Positions 9,774 through 21,062 are shown, counted from the first letter of the stretch. The stretch: 64,000 nucleotides of DNA from Sabellastarte sp. h YS-2021 (GCA_964017235.1 OZ024934.1:82240706-82304705); one strand, 5' to 3'. Notes: a model not told the origin generated them from the letters alone. Program-made: numbers and translations.

Positions 9774-9864
9774 TCCTGTGAGACAGAGTTGAACTGCCGA
9801 CCTAAGGATATCTGCTTCTCAAACAAGCTACAGTCCTCCGCTCTACCAACTGAGCTATCACAGG
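9774..9864 (-). tRNA. tRNA-Tyr (GTA), unit 13
   Basis: Consensus copy. Confidence 0.93.
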
Positions 9865-10325
9865 ATTGTTATGGTGGCTATAGATATATTTCTAAGTGTG
9901 GAAAGATATATTCACTCGGGCTAAACTTACAACACAAGTCTCAATGATTCAGTGAATCAGTATTCATGACTGAGATGATGTTCATTCAACAGCAGTCATC
10001 CAAGTAACCCTGTTATCATTGTCATTGAATTTCTAGTTTACATGGCATTGACTTTAATTGTTAATGAAATATGTGTTAACATTTACACAATTGGCTGTAT
10101 TGTATCAGAGCTGCTAGTTGCTTGCCTTAAGTCAGCAGTTTTCAGTGCACAAATTTTACCAACTGTATGTACAGGCATGTCCTCCAACTACCCATCACAA
10201 TATAGCCAATAAGTTACAGAATCTTATGAAAAATAACTTAATAAATATAATAATTATATCAGAGATAATTCATGCTTTTTAACTCAACTAATATTTACAT
10301 GGTGGTTTAAAATATTGTACAGTAA

Positions 10326-10446
10326 GTCAGGTTGGCCGAGTGGTCTAAGGCGCCAGACTCAAGAGCTTTACCTTGCCTCAGTAATTTGATCTAATGAGAT
10401 TTCTGGTCCACGAATGTGGGTGTGGGTTCAAATCCCACACCTGACA
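10326..10446 (+). tRNA. tRNA-Leu (CAA), unit 14
   Basis: As unit 11: one intron substitution. Confidence 0.92.
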
Positions 10447-10554
10447 AATAATTTTGGATTACCTAATTCAATATGTTCAGTTCTTTAACATGTATTTCCA
10501 GACAAAAACGTTAGGTTGGTTTTTGTGAGGGAGAAAATGACAAAGGAAAAAGAG

Positions 10555-10645
10555 TCCTGTGAGACAGAGTTGAACTGCCGACCTAAGGATATCTGCTTCT
10601 CAAACAAGCTACAGTCCTCCGCTCTACCAACTGAGCTATCACATG
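10555..10645 (-). tRNA. tRNA-Tyr (GTA), unit 14
   Basis: C2 to A acceptor mismatch. Confidence 0.86.
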
Positions 10646-11106
10646 ATTGTTATGGTGGCTATAGATATATTTCTAAGTGTGGAAAGATATATTCACTCGG
10701 GCTAAACTTACAACACAAGTCTCAATGATTCAGTGAATCAGTATTCATGACTGAGATGATGTTCATTCAACAGCAGTCATCCAAGTAACCCTGTTATCAT
10801 TGTCATTGAATTTCTAGTTTACATGGCATTGACTTTAATTGTTAATGAAATATGTGTTAACATTTACACAATTGGCTGTATTGTATCAGAGCTGCTAGTT
10901 GCTTGCCTTAAGTCAGCAGTTTTCAGTGCACAAATTTTACCAACTGTATGTACAGGCATGTCCTCCAACTACCCATCACAATATAGCCAATAAGTTACAG
11001 AACCTGATGAAAAATAACTTAATAAATATAATAATTATATCAGAGATAATTCATGCTTTTTAACTCAACTAATATTTACATGGTGGTTTAAAATATTGTA
11101 CAGTAA

Positions 11107-11227
11107 GTCAGGTTGGCCGAGTGGTCTAAGGCGCCAGACTCAATAGCTTTACCTTGCCTCAGTAATTTGATCTAATGAGGTTTCTGGTCCATGAATGTGG
11201 GCGTGGGTTCAAATCCCACACGTAACA
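11107..11227 (+). tRNA. tRNA-Leu (CAA), unit 15, impaired acceptor
   Basis: Same variant set as unit 12: G37T, G5-G68 and C3-A70 mismatches. Confidence 0.7.
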
Positions 11228-11335
11228 AATAATTTTGGATTACCTAATTCAATATGTTCAGTTCTTTAACATGTATTTCCAGACAAAAACGTTAGGTTGG
11301 TTTTTGTGAGGGAGAAAATGACAAAGGAAAAAGAG

Positions 11336-11426
11336 TCCTGTGAGACAGAGTTGAACTGCCGACCTAAGGATATCTGCTTTTCAAACAAACTACAGTCCTC
11401 TGCTCTACCAACTGAGCTATCACAGG
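11336..11426 (-). tRNA. tRNA-Tyr (GTA), unit 15
   Basis: G26A and intron variants as unit 6. Confidence 0.87.
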
Positions 11427-11887
11427 ATTGTTATGGTGGCTATAGATATATTTCTAAGTGTGGAAAGATATATTCACTCGGGCTAAACTTACAACACAAG
11501 TCTCAATGATTCAGTGAATCAGTATTCATGACTGAGATGATGTTCATTCAACAGCAGTCATCCAAGTAACCCTGTTATCATTGTCATTGAATTTCTAGTT
11601 TACATGGCATTGACTTTAATTGTTAATGAAATATGTGTTAACATTTACACAATTGTCTGTATTGTATCAGAGCTGCTAGTTGCTTGCCTTAAGTCAGCAG
11701 TTTTCAGTGCACAAATTTTACCAACTGTATGTACAGGCATGTCCTCCAACTACCCATCACAATATAGCCAATAAGTTACAGAACCTGATGAAAAATAACT
11801 TAATAAATATAATAATTATATCAGAGATAATTCATGCTTTTTAACTCAACTAATATTTACATGGTGGTTTAAAATATTGTACAGTAA

Positions 11888-12008
11888 GTCAGGTTGGCCG
11901 AGTGGTCTAAGGCACCAGACTCAAGAGCTTTACCTTGCCTCAGTAATTTGATCTAATGAGGTTTCTGGTCCACGAATGTGGGCGTGGGTTCAAATCCCAC
12001 ATCTGACA
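11888..12008 (+). tRNA. tRNA-Leu (CAA), unit 16
   Basis: G26A and C67T wobble. Confidence 0.88.
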
Positions 12009-12116
12009 AATAATTTTGGATTACCTAATTCAATATGTTCAGTTCTTTAACATGTATTTCCAGACAAAAACGTTAGGTTGGTTTTTGTGAGGGAGAAAAT
12101 GACAAAGGAAAAAGAG

Positions 12117-12207
12117 TCCTGTGAGACAGAGTTGAACTGCCGACCTAAGGATATCTGCTTCTCAAACAAGCTACAGTCCTCCGCTCTACCAACTGAGCTA
12201 TCACAGG
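12117..12207 (-). tRNA. tRNA-Tyr (GTA), unit 16
   Basis: Consensus copy. Confidence 0.93.
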
Positions 12208-12668
12208 ATTGTTATGGTGGCTATAGATATATTTCTAAGTGTGGAAAGATATATTCACTCGGGCTAAACTTACAACACAAGTCTCAATGATTCAGTGAAT
12301 CAGTATTCATGACTGAGATGATGTTCATTCAACAGCAGTCATCCAAGTAACCCTGTTATCATTGTCATTGAATTTCTAGTTTACATGGCATTGACTTTAA
12401 TTGTTAATGAAATATGTGTTAACATTTACACAATTGGCTGTATTGTATCAGAGCTGCTAGTTGCTTGCCTTAAGTCAGCAGTTTTCAGTGCACAAATTTT
12501 ACCAACTGTATGTACAGGCATGTCCTCCAACTACCCATCACAATATAGCCAATAACTTACAGAACCTGATGAAAAATAACTTAATAAATATAATAATTAT
12601 ATCAGAGATAATTCATGCTTTTTAACTCAACTAATATTTACATGGTGGTTTAAAATATTGTACAGTAA

Positions 12669-12789
12669 GTCAGGTTGGCCGAGTGGTCTAAGGCGCCAGA
12701 CTCAAGAGCTTTACCTTGCCTCAGTAATTTGATCTAATGAGGTTTCTGGTCCACGAATGTGGGCGTGGGTTCAAATCCCACATCTGACA
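12669..12789 (+). tRNA. tRNA-Leu (CAA), unit 17
   Basis: C67T wobble only. Confidence 0.91.
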
Positions 12790-12897
12790 AATAATTTTGG
12801 ATTACCTAATTCAATATGTTCAGTTCTTTAACATGTATTTCCAGACAAAAACGTTAGGTTGGTTTTTGTGAGGGAGAAAATGACAAAGGAAAAAGAG

Positions 12898-12988
12898 TCC
12901 TGTGAGACAGAGTTGAACTGCCGACCTAAGGATATCTGCTTCTCAAACAAGCTACAGTCCTCCGCTCTACCAACTGAGCTATCACAGG
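12898..12988 (-). tRNA. tRNA-Tyr (GTA), unit 17
   Basis: Consensus copy. Confidence 0.93.
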
Positions 12989-13449
12989 ATTGTTATGGTG
13001 GCTATAGATATATTTCTAAGTGTGGAAAGATATATTCACTCGGGCTAAACTTACAACACAAGTCTCAATGATTCAGTGAATCAGTATTCATGACTGAGAT
13101 GATGTTCATTCAAGAGCAGTCATCCAAGTAACTCTGTTATCATTGTCATTGAATTTCTAGTTTACATGGCATTGACTTTAATTGTTAATGAAATATGTGT
13201 TAACATTTACACAATTGGCTGTATTGTATCAGAGCTGCTAGTTGCTTGCCTTAAGTCAGCAGTTTTCAGTGCACAAATTTTACCAACTGTATGTACAGGC
13301 ATGTCCTCCAACTACCCATCACAATATAGCCAATAAGTTACAGAACCTGATGAAAAATAACTTAATAAATATAATAATTATATCAGAGATAATTCATGCT
13401 TTTTAACTCAACTAATATTTACATGGTGGTTTAAAATATTGTACAGTAA

Positions 13450-13570
13450 GTCAGGTTGGCCGAGTGGTCTAAGGCGCCAGACTCAAGAGCTTTACCTTGC
13501 CTCAGTAATTTGATCTAATGAGATTTCTGGTCCACGAATGTGGGTGTGGGTTCAAATCCCACACCTGACA
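13450..13570 (+). tRNA. tRNA-Leu (CAA), unit 18
   Basis: As unit 11: one intron substitution. Confidence 0.92.
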
Positions 13571-13678
13571 AATAATTTTGGATTACCTAATTCAATATGT
13601 TCAGTTCTTTAACATGTATTTCCAGACAAAAACGTTAGGTTGGTTTTTGTGAGGGAGAAAATGACAAAGGAAAAAGAG

Positions 13679-13769
13679 TCCTGTGAGACAGAGTTGAACT
13701 GCCGACCTAAGGATATCTGCTTCTCAAACAAGCTACAGTCCTCCGCTCTACCAACTGAGCTATCACATG
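13679..13769 (-). tRNA. tRNA-Tyr (GTA), unit 18
   Basis: C2 to A acceptor mismatch. Confidence 0.86.
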
Positions 13770-14230
13770 ATTGTTATGGTGGCTATAGATATATTTCTAA
13801 GTGTGGAAAGATATATTCACTCGGGCTAAACTTACAACACAAGTCTCAATGATTCAGTGAATCAGTATTCATGACTGAGATGATGTTCATTCAACAGCAG
13901 TCATCCAAGTAACCCTGTTATCATTGTCATTGAATTTCTAGTTTACATGGCATTGACTTTAATTGTTAATGAAATATGTGTTAACATTTACACAATTGGC
14001 TGTATTGTATCAGAGCTGCTAGTTGCTTGCCTTAAGTCAGCAGTTTTCAGTGCACAAATTTTACCAACTGTATGTACAGGCATGTCCTCCAACTACCCAT
14101 CACAATATAGCCAATAAGTTACAGAACCTGATGAAAAATAACTTAATAAATATAATAATTATATCAGAGATAATTCATGCTTTTTAACTCAACTAATATT
14201 TACATGGTGGTTTAAAATATTGTACAGTAA

Positions 14231-14351
14231 GTCAGGTTGGCCGAGTGGTCTAAGGCGCCAGACTCAATAGCTTTACCTTGCCTCAGTAATTTGATCTAAT
14301 GAGGTTTCTGGTCCATGAATGTGGGCGTGGGTTCAAATCCCACACGTAACA
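14231..14351 (+). tRNA. tRNA-Leu (CAA), unit 19, impaired acceptor
   Basis: Same variant set as unit 12: G37T, G5-G68 and C3-A70 mismatches. Confidence 0.7.
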
Positions 14352-14459
14352 AATAATTTTGGATTACCTAATTCAATATGTTCAGTTCTTTAACATGTAT
14401 TTCCAGACAAAAACGTTAGGTTGGTTTTTGTGAGGGAGAAAATGACAAAGGAAAAAGAG

Positions 14460-14550
14460 TCCTGTGAGACAGAGTTGAACTGCCGACCTAAGGATATCTG
14501 CTTTTCAAACAAACTACAGTCCTCTGCTCTACCAACTGAGCTATCACAGG
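14460..14550 (-). tRNA. tRNA-Tyr (GTA), unit 19
   Basis: G26A and intron variants as unit 6. Confidence 0.87.
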
Positions 14551-15011
14551 ATTGTTATGGTGGCTATAGATATATTTCTAAGTGTGGAAAGATATATTCA
14601 CTCGGGCTAAACTTACAACACAAGTCTCAATGATTCAGTGAATCAGTATTCATGACTGAGATGATGTTCATTCAACAGCAGTCATCCAAGTAACCCTGTT
14701 ATCATTGTCATTGAATTTCTAGTTTACATGGCATTGACTTTAATTGTTAATGAAATATGTGTTAACATTTACACAATTGTCTGTATTGTATCAGAGCTGC
14801 TAGTTGCTTGCCTTAAGTCAGCAGTTTTCAGTGCACAAATTTTACCAACTGTATGTACAGGCATGTCCTCCAACTACCCATCACAATATAGCCAATAAGT
14901 TACAGAACCTGATGAAAAATAACTTAATAAATATAATAATTATATCAGAGATAATTCATGCTTTTTAACTCAACTAATATTTACATGGTGGTTTAAAATA
15001 TTGTACAGTAA

Positions 15012-15132
15012 GTCAGGTTGGCCGAGTGGTCTAAGGCACCAGACTCAAGAGCTTTACCTTGCCTCAGTAATTTGATCTAATGAGGTTTCTGGTCCACGAA
15101 TGTGGGCGTGGGTTCAAATCCCACATCTGACA
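15012..15132 (+). tRNA. tRNA-Leu (CAA), unit 20
   Basis: G26A and C67T wobble. Confidence 0.88.
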
Positions 15133-15240
15133 AATAATTTTGGATTACCTAATTCAATATGTTCAGTTCTTTAACATGTATTTCCAGACAAAAACGTTAG
15201 GTTGGTTTTTGTGAGGGAGAAAATGACAAAGGAAAAAGAG

Positions 15241-15331
15241 TCCTGTGAGACAGAGTTGAACTGCCGACCTAAGGATATCTGCTTCTCAAACAAGCTACAG
15301 TCCTCCGCTCTACCAACTGAGCTATCACAGG
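15241..15331 (-). tRNA. tRNA-Tyr (GTA), unit 20
   Basis: Consensus copy. Confidence 0.93.
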
Positions 15332-15792
15332 ATTGTTATGGTGGCTATAGATATATTTCTAAGTGTGGAAAGATATATTCACTCGGGCTAAACTTACAAC
15401 ACAAGTCTCAATGATTCAGTGAATCAGTATTCATGACTGAGATGATGTTCATTCAACAGCAGTCATCCAAGTAACCCTGTTATCATTGTCATTGAATTTC
15501 TAGTTTACATGGCATTGACTTTAATTGTTAATGAAATATGTGTTAACATTTACACAATTGGCTGTATTGTATCAGAGCTGCTAGTTGCTTGCCTTAAGTC
15601 AGCAGTTTTCAGTGCACAAATTTTACCAACTGTATGTACAGGCATGTCCTCCAACTACCCATCACAATATAGCCAATAACTTACAGAACCTGATGAAAAA
15701 TAACTTAATAAATATAATAATTATATCAGAGATAATTCATGCTTTTTAACTCAACTAATATTTACATGGTGGTTTAAAATATTGTACAGTAA

Positions 15793-15913
15793 GTCAGGTT
15801 GGCCGAGTGGTCTAAGGCGCCAGACTCAAGAGCTTTACCTTGCCTCAGTAATTTGATCTAATGAGGTTTCTGGTCCACGAATGTGGGCGTGGGTTCAAAT
15901 CCCACATCTGACA
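15793..15913 (+). tRNA. tRNA-Leu (CAA), unit 21
   Basis: C67T wobble only. Confidence 0.91.
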
Positions 15914-16021
15914 AATAATTTTGGATTACCTAATTCAATATGTTCAGTTCTTTAACATGTATTTCCAGACAAAAACGTTAGGTTGGTTTTTGTGAGGGAG
16001 AAAATGACAAAGGAAAAAGAG

Positions 16022-16112
16022 TCCTGTGAGACAGAGTTGAACTGCCGACCTAAGGATATCTGCTTCTCAAACAAGCTACAGTCCTCCGCTCTACCAACTG
16101 AGCTATCACAGG
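16022..16112 (-). tRNA. tRNA-Tyr (GTA), unit 21
   Basis: Consensus copy. Confidence 0.93.
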
Positions 16113-16573
16113 ATTGTTATGGTGGCTATAGATATATTTCTAAGTGTGGAAAGATATATTCACTCGGGCTAAACTTACAACACAAGTCTCAATGATTCAG
16201 TGAATCAGTATTCATGACTGAGATGATGTTCATTCAAGAGCAGTCATCCAAGTAACTCTGTTATCATTGTCATTGAATTTGTAGTTTACATGGCATTGAC
16301 TTTAATTGTTAATGAAATATGTGTTAACATTTACACAATTGGCTGTATTGTATCAGAGCTGCTAGTTGCTTGCCTTAAGTCAGCAGTTTTCAGTGCACAA
16401 ATTTTACCAACTGTATGTACAGGCATGTCCTCCAACTACCCATCACAATATAGCCAATAAGTTACAGAACCTGATGAAAAATAACTTAATAAATATAATA
16501 ATTATATCAGAGATAATTCATGCTTTTTAACTCAACTAATATTTACATGGTGGTTTAAAATTTTGTACAGTAA

Positions 16574-16694
16574 GTCAGGTTGGCCGAGTGGTCTAAGGCG
16601 CCAGACTCAAGAGCTTTACCTTGCCTCAGTAATTTGATCTAATGAGGTTTCTGGTCCACGAATGTGGGCGTGGGTTCAAATCCCACACCTGACA
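16574..16694 (+). tRNA. tRNA-Leu (CAA), unit 22
   Basis: Consensus copy; the upstream box reads TTTAAAATTTT. Confidence 0.93.
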
Positions 16695-16802
16695 AATAAT
16701 TTTGGATTACCTAATTCAATATGTTCAGTTCTTTAACATGTATTTCCAGAGAAAAATGTTAGGTTGGTTTTTGTGAGGGAGAAAATGACAAAGGAAAAAG
16801 AG

Positions 16803-16893
16803 TCCTGTGAGACAGAGTTGAACTGCCGACCTAAGGATATCTGCTTCTCAAACAAGCTACAGTCCTCCGCTCTACCAACTGAGCTATCACATG
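16803..16893 (-). tRNA. tRNA-Tyr (GTA), unit 22
   Basis: C2 to A acceptor mismatch. Confidence 0.86.
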
Positions 16894-17354
16894 ATTGTTA
16901 TGGTGGCTATAGATATATTTCTAAGTGTGGAAAGATATATTCACTCGGGCTAAACTTACAACACAAGTCTCAATGATTCAGTGAATCAGTATTCATGACT
17001 GAGATGATGTTCATTCAACAGCAGTCATCCAAGTAACCCTGTTATCATTGTCATTGAATTTCTAGTTTACATGGCATTGACTTTAATTGTTAATGAAATA
17101 TGTGTTAACATTTACACAATTGGCTGTATTGTATCAGAGCTGCTAGTTGCTTGCCTTAAGTCAGCAGTTTTCAGTGCACAAATTTTACCAACTGTATGTA
17201 CAGGCATGTCCTCCAACTACCCATCACAATATAGCCAATAAGTTACAGAACCTGATGAAAAATAACTTAATACATATAATAATTATATCAGAGATGATTC
17301 ATGCTTTTTAACTCAACTAATATTTACATGGTGGTTTAAAATATTGTACAGTAA

Positions 17355-17475
17355 GTCAGGTTGGCCGAGTGGTCTAAGGCGCCAGACTCAAGAGCTTTAC
17401 CTTGCCTCAGTAATTTGATCTAATGAGGTTTCTGGTCCACGAATGTGGGCGTGGGTTCAAATCCCACACCTGACA
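17355..17475 (+). tRNA. tRNA-Leu (CAA), unit 23
   Basis: Consensus copy. Confidence 0.93.
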
Positions 17476-17583
17476 ATTAATTTTGGATTACCTAATTCAA
17501 TATGTTCAGTTCTTTAACATGTATTTCCAGACAAAAATGTTAGGTTGGTTTTTGTGAGGGAGAAAATGACAAAGGAAAAAGAG

Positions 17584-17674
17584 TCCTGTGAGACAGAGTT
17601 GAACTGCCGACCTAAGGATATCTGCTTCTCAAACAAGCTACAGTCCTCCGCTCTACCAACTGAGCTATCACAGG
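17584..17674 (-). tRNA. tRNA-Tyr (GTA), unit 23
   Basis: Consensus copy. Confidence 0.93.
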
Positions 17675-18135
17675 ATTGTTATGGTGGCTATAGATATATT
17701 TCTAAGTGTGGAAAGATATATTCACTCGGGCTAAACTTACAACACAAGTCTCAATGATTCAGTGAATCAGTATTCATGACTGAGATGATGTTCATTCAAC
17801 AGCAGTCATCCAAGTAACCCTGTTATCATTGTCATTGAATTTGTAGTTTACATGGCATTGACTTTAATTGTTAATGAAATATGTGTTAACATTTACACAA
17901 TTGGCTGTATTGTATCAGAGCTGCTAGTTGCTTGCCTTAAGTCAGCAGTTTTCAGTGCACAAATTTTACCAACTGTATGTACAGGCATGTCCTCCAACTA
18001 CCCATCACAATATAGCCAATAAGTTACAGAACCTGATGAAAAATAACTTAATAAATATAATAATTATATCAGAGATAATTCATGCTTTTTAACTCAACTA
18101 ATATTTACATGGTGGTTTAAAATATTGTACAGTAA

Positions 18136-18256
18136 GTCAGGTTGGCCGAGTGGTCTAAGGCGCCAGACTCAAGAGCTTTACCTTGCCTCAGTAATTTGAT
18201 CTAATGAGGTTTCTGGTCCACGAATGTGGGCGTGGGTTCAAATCCCACACCTGACA
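18136..18256 (+). tRNA. tRNA-Leu (CAA), unit 24
   Basis: Consensus copy. Confidence 0.93.
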
Positions 18257-18365
18257 AATAATTTTGGATTACCTAATTCAATATGTTCAGTTCTTTAACA
18301 TGTATTTCCAGACAAAAACGTTAGGTTGGTTTTTGTGAGGGAGAAAATGAAAAAAGGAAAAAGAG

Positions 18366-18453
18366 TCCTGTGAGACAGAGTTGAACTGCCGACCTATGGA
18401 TATATGCTTCTCAAACAAGCTACAGTCTGCTCTACCAACTGAGCTATCACAGG
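18366..18453 (-). pseudogene. tRNA-Tyr pseudogene, unit 24
   Basis: Three bases are missing from the 5' strand of the anticodon stem, so GAGC runs into AGA-CT-GTA. The 3' strand also changes (TCCTT to TCCAT). Only about two anticodon-stem pairs can form. The terminator side has an extra A (gaaaaaagg). Probably inactive. Confidence 0.78.
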
Positions 18454-18843
18454 ATTGTTATGGTGGCTATAGATATATTTCTAAGTGTGGAAAGATATAT
18501 TCACTCGGGCTAAACTTACAACACAAGTCTCAATGATTCAGTGAATCAGTATTCATGACTGAGATGATGTTCTTTCAACAGCAGTCATCCCAGTAACCCT
18601 GTTATCATTGTCATTGAATTTCTAGTTTACATGGCATTGACTTTAATTGTTAATGAAATATGTGTTAACATTTACACAATTGGCTGTATTGTATCAGAGC
18701 TGCTAGTTGCTTGCCTTAAGTCAGCAGGTTTCAGTGCACAAATTTTACCAACTGTATGTACAGGCATGTGCTCCAACTACCCATCACAATATAGCCAATA
18801 AGTTACAGAACCTGATGAAAAATAACTTAATAAATACAATAAT

Positions 18844-18856
18844 TCTATCAGAGATA
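18844..18856. repeat. Target-site duplication, left copy (13 bp)
   Basis: TCTATCAGAGATA is repeated exactly at 19309-19321, flanking the insertion. Uninterrupted units such as 26 have it once at this position. Confidence 0.9.
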
Positions 18857-19308
18857 TCCCCCTGTGGGTCCGGGGAAGTAGAATAGGCCCAACGTGTCGT
18901 CCTGCGTGTCGTAAGAGGCGACTAATTGGAGGAGACACAAATCTTGACTGGATTTTACACAATAAATTTTTATTTTGTTTTTTGATCATTTGTATATTTT
19001 ACACTTTTTAAGTCTAGTCTTGGTGACTATTATACTGTGATAGTTTTATACTTTGTCTCTTATTTTATATTTGTATTTTGTTTTCTTTGTTGTCTATTGC
19101 TGTTTTTCACTTTGATTATTCTAGTCATTTCTTATGATGTTGTTTTCTTGGTCTTTTTGGCTACTTGTTAATTGTATTATTTGTTGTTATATGTATATAT
19201 AATTTTGCTTATTATTGTAAATATTAGTTAATGTATTTATTGTGTTTTTTAATAGTGCAGTATAACACGTAAGTGTTTTTGCACTTTAATTTTAAATTAC
19301 TTACTTAC
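18857..19308 (+). mobile_element. 452-bp retroposon-like insertion (SINE or truncated LINE), copy 1
   Basis: A foreign segment interrupts the spacer and is flanked by a 13-bp direct duplication. It starts with a GC-rich head (TCCCCCTGTGGGTCCGGGG) that contains a GTCG-7 nt-CGAC hairpin (18908-18922). It continues as a T-rich body and ends in TTAC repeats (ATTACTTACTTAC), a tail type known from non-LTR retroposons that do not use poly-A. Just before the tail is a nested hairpin (19254-19285: AGTGC...GCACT around AACAC-GTAA-GTGTT). There is no reverse transcriptase ORF and no clear pol III A/B box. The head resembles dispersed repeats I associate with invertebrate genomes, but I cannot name a family. 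Confidence 0.75.
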
Positions 19309-19321
19309 TCTATCAGAGATA
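19309..19321. repeat. Target-site duplication, right copy (13 bp)
   Basis: Exact match to 18844-18856; after it the normal spacer resumes with ATTCATGC. Confidence 0.9.
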
Positions 19322-19379
19322 ATTCATGCTTTTTAACTCAACTAATATTTACATGGTGGTTTAAAATATTGTATAGTAA

Positions 19380-19500
19380 GTTAGGTTGGCTGAGTGGTCT
19401 AAGGTGCCAGACTCAAGAGCTTTACCTTGCCTCAGTAATTTGATCTAATGAGGTTTCTGGTCCACGAATGTGGGTGTGGGTTCAAATCCCACACCTGACA
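19380..19500 (+). tRNA. tRNA-Leu (CAA), unit 25
   Basis: C3T, C12T and C25T turn three pairs into wobbles (T3.G70, T12.G23, G10.T25). No outright mismatch. Confidence 0.85.
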
Positions 19501-19608
19501 AATAATTTTGGATTACCTAATTCAATATGTTCAGTTCTTTAACATGTATTTCCAGATAAAAACCTTAGGTTGGTTTTTGTGAGGGAGAAAATGACAAAGG
19601 AAAAAGAG

Positions 19609-19699
19609 TCCTGTGAGACAGAGTTGAACTGCCGACCTAAGGATATCTGCTTCTCAAACAAGCTACAGTCCTCCGCTCTACCAACTGAGCTATCACAGG
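19609..19699 (-). tRNA. tRNA-Tyr (GTA), unit 25
   Basis: Consensus copy. Confidence 0.93.
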
Positions 19700-20160
19700 A
19701 TTGTTATGGTGGCTATAGATATATTTCTAAGTGTGGAAAGATATATTCACTCGGGCTAAACTTACAACACAAGTCTCAATGATTCAGTGAATCAGTATTC
19801 ATGACTGAGATGATGTTCTTTCAACAGCAGTCATCCCAGTAACCCTGTTATCATTGTCATTGAATTTCTAGTTTACATGGCATTGACTTTAATTGTTAAT
19901 GAAATATGTGTTAACATTTACACAATTGGCTGTATTGTATCAGAGCTGCTAGTTGCTTGCCTTAAGTCAGCAGTTTTCAGTGCACAAATTTTACCAACTG
20001 TATGTACAGGCATGTCCTCCAACTACCCATCACAATATAGCCAATAAGTTACAGAACCTGATGAAAAATAGCTTAATAAATATAATAATTATATCAGAGA
20101 TAATTCATGTTTTTTAACTCAAATAATATTTACATGGTGGTTTAAAATATTGTACAGTAA

Positions 20161-20281
20161 GTCAGGTTGGCCGAGTGGTCTAAGGTGCCAGACTCAAGAG
20201 CTATACTTTGCCTCAGTAATTTGACCTAATGAGGTTTCTGGTCCACGAATGTGGGCGTGGGTTCAAATCCCACACCTAGCA
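20161..20281 (+). tRNA. tRNA-Leu (CAA), unit 26, variant
   Basis: The acceptor 3' strand reads ACCTAGC, giving T2.G71 and a C3-A70 mismatch. C25T, and the intron has several changes (ctatactttg, gacctaatg). Units 42 and 44 share the intron and acceptor variants. Confidence 0.77.
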
Positions 20282-20389
20282 AATAATTTTGGATTACCTA
20301 ATTCAATATGTTCAGTTCTTTAACATGTATTTGCAGACAAAAACCTTAGGTTGGTTTTTGTGAGGGAGAAAATGACAAAGGAAAAAGAG

Positions 20390-20480
20390 TCCTGTGAGAC
20401 AGAGTTGAACTGCCGACCTAAGGATATCTGCTTCTCAAACAAGCTACAGTCCTCCGCTCTACCAACTGAACTATCATAGG
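20390..20480 (-). tRNA. tRNA-Tyr (GTA), unit 26, variant
   Basis: G4 is A, giving an A4-C69 acceptor mismatch. C11 is T (T11.G24 wobble). Units 30, 42 and 44 are the same. Confidence 0.82.
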
Positions 20481-20941
20481 ATTGTTATGGTGGCTATAGA
20501 TATATTTCTAAGTGTGGAAAGATATATTCACTCGGGCTAAACTTACAACACAAGTCTCAATGATTCAGTGAATCAGTATTCATGACTGAGATGATGTTCT
20601 TTCAACAGCAGTCATCCCAGTAACCCTGTTATCATTGTCATTGAATTTCTAGTTTACATAGCATTGACTTTAATTGTTAATGAAATATGTGTTAACATTT
20701 ACACAATTGGCTGTATTGTATCAGAGCTGCTAGTTGCTTGCCTTAAGTCAGCAGTTTTCAGTGCACAAATTTTACCAACTGTATGTACAGGCATGTGCTC
20801 CAACTACCCATCACAATATAGCCAATAAGTTACAGAACCTGATGAAAAATAACTTAATAAATACAATAATTCTATCAGAGATAATTAATGCTTTTTAACT
20901 CAACTAATATTTACATGGTGGTTTAAAATATTGTACAGTAA

Positions 20942-21062
20942 GTCAGGTTGGCCGAGTGGTCTAAGGCGCCAGACTCAAGAGCTTTACCTTGCCTCAGTAA
21001 TTTGATCTAATGAGGTTTCTGGTCCACGAATGTGGGCGTGGGTTCAAATCCCACACCTGACA
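20942..21062 (+). tRNA. tRNA-Leu (CAA), unit 27
   Basis: Consensus copy. Confidence 0.93.

Larger units (their letters stand above)
6986..10086. repeat. Higher-order repeat, copy 2 (units 10-13; offset 4,686 bp)
   Basis: This is the counterpart of the block at about 2300-5400. The copies are not identical; for example unit 6 and unit 12 differ just upstream of the 3' end of tRNA-Tyr. Confidence 0.75.
10326..13449. repeat. 4-unit higher-order repeat, copy 1 (3,124 bp)
   Basis: Units 14-17 recur as units 18-21 at 13450-16573. Shared rare markers include caataacttacag (12554 and 15678) and agtaactctg (near 13129 and 16253). Units 11-13 also resemble units 14-16 at a 2,343-bp offset. Confidence 0.85.
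13450..16573. repeat. 4-unit higher-order repeat, copy 2 (3,124 bp)
   Basis: Units 18-21 repeat units 14-17 with the same order of variants. One difference is gaatttgtag against gaatttctag in the last spacer. Confidence 0.85.
18454..19379. other. Inter-unit spacer enlarged by the inserted element
   Basis: This is the 461-bp spacer plus a 452-bp insertion and its 13-bp target duplication. The ORF readable across it on the - strand crosses the insertion junction and is not credible. Confidence 0.85.
18257..20938. repeat. Duplicated block with inserted element, copy 1 (offset 12,958 bp)
   Basis: From the broken tRNA-Tyr of unit 24 through unit 26 the sequence recurs at about 31215-33896, including the inserted element, its target duplication and the unusual unit 26 tRNA genes. 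Unit 27 and unit 43 then differ, which sets the right edge. Confidence 0.8.

Noticed and set aside
1144..18350. Recurrent about 70-codon ORF on the + strand of most units (MVFVREK...HKSQ type when translated from TTG), seen throughout the window
   Set aside because: It lies antisense across tRNA-Tyr and starts at a non-ATG codon in most copies. Its apparent conservation follows from repetition of the DNA. Several units have stops or length changes in it without any sign of constraint.
18777..18989. 70-codon ORF on the - strand at the left part of the inserted element, repeated at 31735-31947
   Set aside because: It crosses the junction of spacer and insertion, so it cannot be an ancestral gene. 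No recognisable domain, and only present because the element was duplicated.
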